The translations under genes and the position numbers were made by a program. Shown here piece by piece: positions 11,604-23,900 of a stretch of 64,000 nucleotides of DNA. Where the stretch lies: positions 4,824,203 through 4,888,202 of the forward strand of contig JAAONU010000009.1 of assembly GCA_012932295.1 (NCBI GenBank), read 5' to 3'. This stretch comes from Cyclina sinensis. Taxonomy: Eukaryota > Mollusca > Bivalvia > Venerida > Veneridae. Below the pieces are notes generated by a model that saw nothing but the letters and a program-made list of their open reading frames with translations, ran no database searches and was not told where the DNA came from. Each line of letters begins with the position of its first letter. Position 1 is the first letter of the stretch.

Positions 11604-11969
11604 TAAAACTGTTTACTTAAACTAAAACATTATCATCATAATGCTATAATGCTATATTCATTCAAACTTAAATTCAGTTAAATTGAGATATTGATTTGAA
11701 ACAAAAGTATTTTTCCGATTATTTTCATTTGTTTTCTATGTATCATAGGATTAAGAATTTAAGAGGAATTATTTATTAGAGATATTAAGGTAAAAGTTAA
11801 CTTGTGCTTAGACAGTTGTGCAGGTTCAAAATTAAAAATCAGTTGAAATAAATTCTTAATATGCATGGGATAGTGTTTATGGCTGGTTTACCCTTTATCC
11901 AAACATTTAAGTATTAACAAATTCTGTCAGAAATTAATATCCAAAATAGCTTTTGTCTTTTACAGAAAT

Positions 11970-14900
11970 ATGAGTACAGCAGTTTTACAAAACAAAGCTG
12001 ATATATATGAGGAAAAGAAAGCAGATGATGATACTGAAGATGTTCAGTGTGACTCATTTCGTTATGATATACCACCAATGCTAGATTTACATCAAGCATT
12101 AATTGATATTGATGAAGAACTTGGTGAGGAGGAAATCGAGGCACTCAAGTTTCTATGTCGAGATCACATTTCAGGTAAGCTGAAATATTTTTTAAAAAAT
12201 GGTACTCAGATTTTAGAGAGTTTTGATTCTGTTAAATCCATTACAGTAACTGTTGAAAATTGCAAAGACCAAAACATCGGAGGAAGTCCCACAATCACAT
12301 TTATTGATTTTTCAGTTCACATAGCCAAACTCCACGCAGTGGTTACTTCCCTTCACATGATGATGGTCGAAAGTAAAAAAAACAAAATGTTCAATCATAC
12401 AATGCAGTCTCATTGGCTGTGATCTATAACAATACTGGAAATCCAGATTATCAAGGAGATAGAACTGAAACGGTCGCCTTCAGATCTAACCATAGTTTAA
12501 GATCGTGTACTTCAGTCAGATTGCCAGTACCCCTTGCCGTCAGATATCTTTTCTGAAGAATGTAGGGGAGATCACTGCGAGTAGATTGTACATAGCATGT
12601 AAACTGAGCAGGCAAATTTCTGCTACCTGTCTAGATTAAAATCACCAACAAGGAATTATTTTAACAGTTACTTCTCTGCGATTTTTGCCAGCTTGAGAGA
12701 TAAATGATTGCTCTTTCAATCCATATAATTATTTTTAGTTTTCATTTATTTTTTCTGAAATGCCAGCTACCAATGGCTGTTTTGTGGTCTCGGTAATGCT
12801 TTTAAAAATACTAAAACTCTTAGCTTTTTTACAATAAAAATTTTGTCAGTAAAACATCTAAGAAACATGACCATCTGTCATTAGATGCTGTCAGTAAATT
12901 ATAAGTTACCAAATTAAGTAAATCCACAGCACAGGCAAGTAATAGAGGAGAGAAAAATTAGCAACATTTCTGAGAATTTTAACTTTCAGTATCAAAACTT
13001 GAGAGGGTGGAGTCTGCTCTGGAGATTTTTGACATGATGAAGAAGCTAGTTCTTATAGCAGAGAACAATCAGGACTATCTACTGGAGTGTCTTGGTAGAG
13101 TACACAGGATTGATCTTGTCCGAAAACTAGGTTTCCAGCCAGACGCAGTGAAAGAGTTTCTACTATCATTTAACAAGCTTCTACCTTTCAGGTGATTCTC
13201 AGTTTGCTTCAAATTAAAGTTCTGCAAAGCCCCATTTAAGTATTCCCTAGGAATAAAGGCACCTCTTCTTCTGCAACCCCTAAAAAGATGAGAGATCTTA
13301 CTTTGTTCTTAAATGTTAGAAGAAATGTAGAAAGTTCAGTTAGTTCCATAAATCATTTATCAAAAACATTTTTAAAAAATACAATCCACTATGTCCAACT
13401 CATTTAAATAGACCTTACATACATTTTTCTGGCTCAAGGATACGTAATTGAAAAGGGGGCGTTTAAAAGCATACGATTAAGTTTGTTGGTAAGCTTTCGC
13501 AAATATATTGAATGTTTTCAATGCTGATTGTTAAATAATTGAATAGGGAATGTGGAGGTTACAATCGAGTTCTTCTGACAAGAGTTTAAAATTGCAATCT
13601 GTGATTAAGGTGTTTGATTAAATTTTAATTTTAAACTTTTTACCCTCTCTGTCACACACTCCTATCGAAAATCCCCTTAGGTAGCAGACGACAGCCACTC
13701 TGTTTCAGACATTGTCTGTTTGAAATAGCATGCAGGGGTCTGAAAAGGGCTTGATTACAAAGACTACAGGTCTCTAAGACCATAGAAATAACTGTTATCA
13801 GTAATATCTAAATCGAATTGAATTCTAATCTATTGAATTCAGTTTTGTTACTTATTTTGTATTCAATAGAACATTACTGATGGACATATCTGAAGATCTC
13901 GACAATCAGGAAGTGGAAAAAGTGAGATTCTTCTTGAGGGGTAAAATACGCAAGAAAATGTTAAATGATAGACGATCTCTGCTGCAGCTGTTCGTATTTA
14001 TGGAACAGGAGGGACTTCTAGCTCACAATAACCTTGACCTTTTGACAAAGGTCATGGAATCAATTAGGCGAGGTGATTTGGTGGATATGATAAGAGAATA
14101 CCAAGGTAATATTAATATAAAAACTGAAAAAGTTAAGTGCTTGTTTATTAGTCACCTACCGGTTTAACCGGAGGGGACTATAGGTTTACCCTCCGTCCGT
14201 CTGCCCGTCCATCAGTCAGTCCGTCAGTCTGTCCGTCTGTCACAAAAACTGGATCCCATGATAACGCAAAAAGTACTGAAAATATTTTAATGAAACTTGA
14301 AATATAGGTAGATGGCAGTCTGGAGATTATGCACGTCTTTTTTTTTCCTTCATATGTTGAAAATTTTGGTTGCTATAGCAACAAATATACTTAAAATATG
14401 GCAAATATAACAATATTTGTGATAACTCAAAAAGTTCTAAGAATAATTCTATGAAACATAAAATATGGATTGGTGATATTATGGAAATAATGCACCTCAA
14501 GGTTCAGAACTCTAGCACCAAAATTATTAGATTTATCCCCCCTTGAACTTAGAATTTTCATGAAAAAATGTGTTTTTTTGTATATAACTTCATTATTTCT
14601 TAATGTATTTACTTCAAACTTTAAATATTGGTTTTTTATCATCACCCACATCATATGTGACAAGGTTCATAATTCTAGCACCTAAATTGTCAGAATTATC
14701 ATCCTTGAACTTTGAATTTTTTCATCCTTTGTTGAAACATTTGGTACATTTGTCTTTCCCTAAAAACTGTATCCAGTGAAATGTGGATAAATGGCAGTAT
14801 GGAGAATATCCACCTCATTTTTTTATGAACCTAAAGGAGGAACTGTCCATCCGTTTATCAGTCATTTCCTCCGAAAACTTTACCATTGACATATTTTCCT

Positions 14901-17900
14901 TACTACTGAATGGAATTACTTCAAACTTGGCCACAACAATACCTTGGACAAGACCATTCCAATGAAGTACATTTCTGTGACCTTGACCACTGAATGACCT
15001 TGACCTTTAAAGTTGTCTTGTCCAAAAACTAGAAGTTTGGCCATAATTTCCTTATTTCTGAACAGAATTACTTCAAACTTGGTCACAACAACCCCTTCAA
15101 TAAGACCTTTTTCAACAACATATATTTCTTTGAACTTAATATCTAAATGACCTTGACCTATGACATTTTCTTCTTTGATGATACTTTGTACATGGATAGA
15201 GGATCATATGGAGATTATGCATGTCTCAGACAAATTCTTTAGTCAATTTCCACATATGGGTTGGAGTTATGGAAATGGACATTGCACCGGTAGGGGACTG
15301 TTGCTTTGTCTGTGACAAGCTCTTGTTTTAATTATTTTAACATTGTTGGAGGGTCAGTCATTTAGTCCCATAAATACGTTTATTTACTGTTTCCTTATTC
15401 TATATGCCCCCTGCCAGACAGACAAACAGTTTGTAAACATTCTTTGATTAGCAGCTGGCTCAACAATTTCTCGTCTGAACAAGACCCAGATGAGACTCGA
15501 ACCATTGTTACCTGTCCTGTAGGCAGACACTTTGAACACCAGACCACAGGGATTCTATTAATTTATTGAAAAATATTTATTGTGCTATCTGGATATCAAG
15601 TTTACCTCAGTAGATAACTTTCAAACTATTTCATTTTCAATTCTTTTAAAGAAGACTTTGAAATTCTGCAGAACTGAAAGAGCATTACTGTAGTATTTTG
15701 TTGCCATGGTCATAACTTCTGTTATTTTTAAAGTTTATGGAGGAAACTGTGAAAATACATGTCTGCTGGCCTCAAGCCTGGAATTTCTCACATAAGTTTC
15801 AACACAGAATAAAAATCAGATACCCTTACAAAAAATCCTCTGCTTTTTCTTGTTTTGAAAATTCTGAAAATGTGTGCATTTCAGGGTTGGAGCCGCTTCA
15901 AAAACGTGAGCCTGGACTGCAAGCTAATTCGGGTACTGTTGTGCCATCTCAGCATATGCCTACTGTTCGGTCTGGCACAATTGACAATGAAAGATATCCT
16001 ACAGAAGGTAGGCTCCTTGAAGACTTTTCTACTTAAATAGTCAACAAGATATTCCAACATGGCTTTTGGGGTTTCTACCCATGAATAATAAATTGATATA
16101 AAATGTTGTAAAATAAAATGGAAAATAAAAGACTTGTGAATGAGAAAATTTATCTTCCAGTTATTTCTGTGTTAAGTTCAAGCAAATTTAACATACATGT
16201 GTTGTTTGTATCAGGATCTGGTCAGCAGAGAGAGGGCTTGGTGCAGAGTGGTTCCACTGGAAACTTGGCCAGAAACAGCCAGAATTTGGCCAGATTAGAT
16301 CAGAACATGACTGGTTCAGACAGAAATTCAGCTGGTGCAGACAGAAACGTGGCAGGTTCAGACCAGAATGCACAGATTGAACGATCTATCAGTGCTGGAA
16401 CTTTGAGTGTCACAAGTGAAGAAAGTGCAGATGTATCTAACAGGAGTAAGCCATACAGATATTATCTCCCTTTAGAATGTTTTTTATGATCTTATATAAA
16501 CCTCTGTATTAGTCAGAAATCACTTGCTATCAGTAGCTGTATTTTCTTGTATTTTTCTATACATTGTGGACAAAACATAGCATGTGTAATTCTCTCCGAC
16601 TCAGTTCATGAATTCAGCTATTAAGGGTACCTTTTCAGGTCTGTTTTTATGCCCCTACCGCTTTGAGGTGGAGCAAGGGGTGGCAGGGGGCATATAGATT
16701 TGCTCTTGTTCTCATGTTATTTGGATTGATATTTCTACAAGAGAAATGTATCTTAGTCTGATTTCAGACATTCTCTGACAAAAATCAGAAATGGACAATA
16801 CATTGTTATCCCCAAAGCTGTGCTGTATGCAACAGTTAATCATAAATCTTTGATAAAGTCTCATCAAAATCTTTGACTTAGAATAAGAACATGAATTGTT
16901 TTGTTGTCATGTCTTGTTTTACTGAATGAATTATTCAGTCAAATCATGTATAGTTTTACCACATGAATTAATCATTTTATGTCTTGTTTTTCAGCCCAAA
17001 TTTTGTAGAAAGTTTTTTTTTGTGTGATTGACAGATAAAGCTGAAATATCTGTTTTACCTAAAGATTTATTGACATGGTTAACATATTGCTTTATTTGCT
17101 GCAGGAATGATCCCAGAGCCCCTTTATCTGAGAATGGTAGATGACCTGAAAGATTACGCGGAAGATTTGGGTATAGAACTTGGTTTCAACAATGACCAGC
17201 TTGTTGAGTATAGTCAGCAGATCCCAGACGCTAGACAGAGAACCTTGAAGATATTACAAGATTGGCAGAATTCAACCCTGGATAAGGGAAAGGTTTGTGT
17301 TGTGTGTAAGATGTAAATTAAACATATAATATTAAGTAAACCACAGTTGGTTAATTGGAATTGAAGATCAAGTTTGACCTGTAATGATAAAATTTACTTA
17401 AATAACAGGCTTTACTTGTGTGTTACAACTTTTCTTCTAACAAGCATCTAAATTTATAACAGATAATGAACATTCATTATGTGCGCAATAAATTAAGAGC
17501 AGCCTAGAATCTAACTGCCTACTGGAAAGACTGTAGTATATTTGTTTAAGTTAATATATAATCATATTAATTTAAACTTTGTTGTTTTTCACAGATTTGT
17601 AGATATGGGGCCTTTATTTGTAGTAAGCTGTACGAATATTTGGAATGTTGATTAAACACATTGATGTGACACATACGTGAATCCAATTATTTTAAAGCGA
17701 CTGACTCACAGAATTTTGCTGAAATTTTTTTTCTTTACAATTTAAGAGAATTTAATATACTATGGAAAAAACATAATATTATGCTTCTGTACACCATGAA
17801 AACTGAAAAAAAAGTTTTGACTTAACCAGGATTCGCACCCACAACCTTTCGGTTAGTAAAATATAAAGCGACGATTTAGACCACTGAGCCACGGTGTCTT

Positions 17901-20900
17901 CTTGTAAGGTTGCGTCAAAATTAATGTTATAACTAAAGTATCTACCCCGTGAATAATGGAGTAAATTTTTTACCGATAAAAGTGTTTAAAACTTTATATT
18001 TTGATGTTTTTCTGTATCAAAAAATGAATCAGTAACTTAGTTTAAATATGTTCTTCACAATTGCAGCAAAAATTTCAAGATGTAAGAACATTTTCTTTTT
18101 TTTCATCGTCGGCCCATCTGTGAGTCAGTCGCTTCAATGTGTTTTATCTTTGTAACAGAAATTGAGCCTTTAATTGACATTTAGAAACTACCCACTTTGA
18201 GCAAATGCAATAAAGTTTAGTACATTTTGTTAGGAAAGAAACATATGATACAAAGAAATATGGGATTCCTATAGAGGGTTGAATGTGAAAATATGTTATC
18301 TGCTTCTTTATTTTATAACACCTAAAACTTCTTCACATTCATTACTGGCTGTGTAAAAATGATCAGGTATATCTGTAGTTAGAAGAATTGTGTTTAAACT
18401 AATTGACAGTAGTTGTTTTTCCAAGAAAAAAAATGACAAACATCTTAATATCTCGGTGTGTTTCTTTGTCTTTAGGTTGCACCTGCTCTGCTGTTTGTGC
18501 TGCATAAACTTGGTTTGAAGAATACAGCATCAGCTTTGAGAAATTGGATGGATAGTTTAAGTACAAGCCCAGGTTTGTGTATATACATATATTGTTTTGC
18601 CGTGTGTAGAGACATCTGTTAATAAGTAGTTTATAGCCTGGAGTGTAAGCTTGCGTTGTTCTTAGAATACTTAGTTATTTCATAAGAAGTGTGTGGTTGG
18701 AGGTTTGAGTCTTGTTGGCACAGTTGGAGAGCCAGCAGCTAAATAAAGAAAAGGTGTTTTCTTTTAAATTGGCACCGGGCACCTGGAATATAGAAAAAGG
18801 AATCAGGAGTAAAAATGTTCAAGCCCATGGGTCTAGCTTGGTAGTGTTGACACTAGATTAAAGAAATAAAACTATTATTCACTCTATAAGTCATAGATAT
18901 AAATAATTTGTGAGCAAGTATTCACTTCAAAAGTCATAATGATGTAATTAATTATTGGACAGTTATTTTGGCTGTACTATATTGTGTACATGGACAGAAG
19001 GGTCATATATAAGAACTAAGTGCTTGAATCTCCCTTACAATGAGGTCAGGGGTCAGACCCACTAACTGAATTAGACTCTTCCTGTTATATCTTCTCTGTG
19101 CAAGAAATGGTCATGAATCCAAGCATCAGTAAACATGATTCACCTATTTTAGAAGAACAGTAGAGATCTAACTTGGTAAGTGAATTACCTAGAAAAATCC
19201 TCTATTCCTGAACTGAATTTCAACACAGGACAATTAGTTAGTGTGGAGACTGTACCAAGTTATTATAAAAGCTAACCAATTGAGAAATGCAATGTTATAC
19301 TCCTTACCGACATATAAAAAAAAAGTCAAAAAATTTATTATCCAGCTGCTTTTACATTTCAGCAGCAGGTAGACAGAGCTTGTCAGACTTTGAACCCACA
19401 GGTCCCCCTGAGGACTCAGAAAATGTGTGTGTGAGCTGTAAGTATGAAACTGTTTAGTTTTAGTCCATTTTTGTTGGCCTCATGGTTACCACATCTGACT
19501 AAAAACCAGGAGGTCATGGTTTGATCTCCCTTTGGGCTTTGTCCCAAGATTATTTGAGTAAGTGAAAGGGAGGTTTAAGATGAGTTCAGTTATTCCGTCC
19601 CTTTTTGATTGGATCCTTACATACCCCTAGTTTGATTGGATCCTTACATACCCCTAGTTTGATTGGATCCTTACATACCCCTAGTTTCCTGGGCAGTTAT
19701 TTCCTGTCCTTTATTCAGCACATATTACTACTAGAATGTGTAAACTTTCCCTAGCTACAAGCTATTTGCTCATGTATGAGTTTTTTTCAGAAATTTTACA
19801 ATAAAGTCTCTTTAAGTTAATTTTTTTTAAGTTATAAATGTGAAAAAAAGGTGAGACTGAAAAAGTACATTAATGGTTAAGTTCAACCTCCGTAATTTGA
19901 CATATCAGGTGGCATTGATTACCGAGGTAAAAGGTGATTCTGAAACAACTTCTGTGTGGATTTTTTTACTCACCATGATTATAATAAATTTAGTTTGTTT
20001 GTTTTCATTGGGTTTAACATCAATTTCAACCACGTTTTTTATTTTGTTATATCCCAGTGGTCAGTCCACCTAACAAGTGTTCCAGATTATCCAACCAGTT
20101 TACTAACCAATCTCTTTGCAAATGACTGACTGCTTCCTCACTTGTATCAGAGTTGTGGGGCAAATGACCTCTAGACACATTGTCTGAGATTAGTTATCAC
20201 TAAAAAATGTAGCCAGCCCTAGTGGGATTTGAACCAAGTACCTCTTGATAAAACTTAGAATGTGGGATGCTGTGCTCTTCCTCATGATACTCTTTATGGC
20301 TTTCCTTTCAGCAGCTATTTATCTATTTGAGTTTATTTAACATCCATACCACTTGCCCACAGACGGACACCCCATGCAGAGATTAGTTATTTTATGTTGT
20401 GGGTGGAAAGTGAAAGATACAGAAAGCATCCCATTCCAGAGTCACCCCTGGTTCTTTTGCATGCTCAGTGAACAGCACTGATAATGAAACTTTTGTTTAA
20501 TGTCTCATCTGAAAGACAATTAAATTTAGTAATGTTAGTGGAGGAGCAGTGGGGTGGGTCTGGGGGGGAAGATCTCGCAACCCCTGGCTACCAGTCCAGC
20601 ATGTTATCACTGGGTTGTTGTATATTTAAACTCAGTAACAGTCTTACTTTGTGTACAAGTTTTGAACTTTCCAGCAGAAGTTAAGGACATGAGAACTGAT
20701 GTTTGATAAAAATGAGATAAACTGTCTGCCTGCATATGTGAAATACTTTCGAATGACATTTAAGATATTCAGAATTCAAATTTATAGACAATGATAACTT
20801 AAAAGAGATTTTCCCAAAGATTACATTGCTTACAATTCTTCTATGTAAATCAGACTTTTTCTTCTTAAACAGTTAGGAATGCCCAGCCCATTCGACCTGT

Positions 20901-23900
20901 GGACCCACTTAGACAGCAGAGCACAGACAATGTTTTGCCAGACCTGCAGCAGTTAAATATCTCAAAACAACTGGCAGACCCACGAGTTGTACAAGTGGTG
21001 AATGGTGTTGCAGTTTACAAATGTGGGAATGAGATTATTGCCAACCCTGGAATTAGCCAGCAACTTCAACCAATGGTGTTACCAGTCACAGGTCAAGGTC
21101 AGGTGTTGCCAGGTTTTCCAGCAGGTCAAGGTCAGATGATGCCAGATGTGCCAGTAGGTCAAGGTCAGAATTTGCAAAATGTGCCAGTTGGTCAAGGTCA
21201 GATTTTGCCTGGCTCTCAGACAGCTCAAGTTCAGGGTCGTCTGACAGAAACTTTGGGTGGACCAAAACTTCAGTCCTACAGAATGGATAGAAAACCAAGA
21301 GGTAAATTTGAAGCTCACACAAAATTGACTAATTGGATTTTAGCTTGGAAAGACACTTTTTTTTTACTCAGCTTAAAGGGCAGGTAAATTGTTACTATTA
21401 TAAAACAATTGTTAATATAAAATAATAAGAAACAGAGGAATGAAACTAGATGCCAGGGCTTTGGCAGTAAATTAGTTTTCCATTGTCTATATTTATTGGG
21501 TTCTCACCAGTATTACCATTTATTGGTGTGTTTTTCTCTGACATTGACAGGATGGTGTATAATCGTTAACAACGAGAAATTCTATGTGGACAGGAATGAT
21601 AGAAATCCGGAGACCAAAGAAATGCCTCCAAGAAATGGCACAGAAAGGGATGCAGGTAGAACATCTAACAGTTTTGTCATACACATTTAAAGGGAAATAC
21701 CCTACAATTTACCACATATATAATGCATAATGCGTGACTGTCTTTTTTTTAGCTCATTCATTATGAAATGAAAGATAATGCATTCAGCTCACCTGAATTT
21801 TTTTATTTACACCTAGTCATGGCGTAATACTTCATTCAATATCATTCTCATAAACATGATTTTAAATAAAATGGAGTAGTCGGAATTTAAGAGTATGTCT
21901 CTTTTATTTGTCTGAATTAAAATTACAGTTTAGTGATTATATCAGTGTTAAAGTGAAACATTTCAAGAGTAGCCTATGTTTGACAGGAAAACTAAAAGGG
22001 TTACCCAGCTAAAATTTAGTTCATTAGGTCATTGGTCAATTTATTGGAATATTTAGTAAGTCTTGTTAAGTTCTAATATACAATAAATCTAAATGAAATA
22101 TAAAAAACAATTTCTTTCCAAGATACTTTGTCCAGATCATAACTATGTTGCTGATTGGCTGACTGACTTCAGACTTGCTATGCATCTTCCTTGCAATGAT
22201 TAAAATGCACTTTACAAGAACCATAACCCTGCCTGGTCCCATTAACGAATTATCGCCCCTCTTAAACTTTTTTTTCTGGAGCATAACCATAAAGCTGTTA
22301 GGAGAATTGATGTGAAAATTTGCAAGAAATGTAACCCTACCTGGTCCTGTTTTTTAATTATCGCCCCTCTTACAATTTTTTTTGTTCAGAGCATAACTTT
22401 AAAACTATGCAGTAGATTGACGTTAATCTCAAAATAAAGAAAGAAGTGTATTGTCTATGAACCATAACCCTATCATTTCCTATTTTTGAGTTATCTCCCT
22501 CGCTCTAGGTTTATAATGTATTTTTGTCTGAAGCATTATTTGAACACCATGAAAGGAATTGGTATGAAACTTTAAATAAAGATAATTAATGACTATCAAA
22601 ATTGTAATGCCTATGAACCATAACTCTTTCTCATCCAGTTTTTTGGTTTATCCCCTTTAATGTGTAAATGTTTTGTGCGTAGTATAACTTGAAAACTAGC
22701 AAAAAGATTTACTTGATAAATTTGATATCCAAGAATAACAACACTGCAGAGTCTTCTTTTAATAAAAAGAAAGACCGCATATATTATGGAAAATCTCGGG
22801 GATGGGGGTGTATCGGGGAGTGGGTGGTCTGCATCCAGTTACTTTGTGCAGACCGTAACTTTGTAACAAATTGACTGACTAACTTCAGGCTTGCCATGAA
22901 CCTTCATTATTATAAAGCATACAAGTGTGATGCACAAGAACCATAACTCTAGCTTGATAGGTTATGTCCCTTGATTCATTGTATGTAAGTAAAGTCATAA
23001 GTAAATCATGTACAGATGATTACTCAGAAAGTATGTAAGCTATAGACTTAGATAGATCTTAATCAGAGGAAGTGCATTGCATCAATCTGACTGAAGTTCA
23101 TGATCTCCCTACGGTTAGATCTGAAGACGACGAATTCATTTCTGTCTTCTCGATAACCTGGAATTCCCACTATTTTATTTATATCTCCGCCAATGACAAC
23201 TGCAGCTTATGACGCATCTCGATAGCTTACCTGTACAAACAGCGTGTAAGCTTCTCTAGCATAACAATGATTATTAGCGGAGATTGAAAGTGCTTAGATA
23301 TTTTGATAAAAAGATATTAATCAAAAACATAAATCTCATTATTTTGAAAGATTTTGACAAATAAATTTAACAGTGACAGTTTATACATGACAGATAATTG
23401 TCTGGGATCCCAGCTATATAAATAGATTTTCACAAGTTGAACATTTACTTCTATGAGGGTGGAAGCGTTGCTCTGATTGGCTGATGGATAGGTCACGAGA
23501 AGGTGACCTTCTATTGGTCGTCCTCAGATCCTAATAGCGTAGCGATGTTTAGGATATGATTTTAGTCAGATTGTGCATTGCATTAGAGCCATAACAAATT
23601 ATGTGTCGATATTAGTCCTTAAAAAACACATGAAAGTTTACAACAGGCTGGCAGACCTATAATACTCCACTTGTTGAGTGTTTTCCTGTTTGTTTGTTTT
23701 TTTTCAGCTTCATTACAGGTTCTGTTTGAAAAGCTTGGATTTATCGTACGCAGACACGACAATTTAACCGACACTCAAATGATGAATGTTATGATTGATG
23801 CATCACACAATGTCAGTCACCTAAATTTTGACTGTTTTGTTTGTTGTATACTCACACATGGTGTTTTGGGACATTTATATGGGTCCAATGGAAGATTAGT

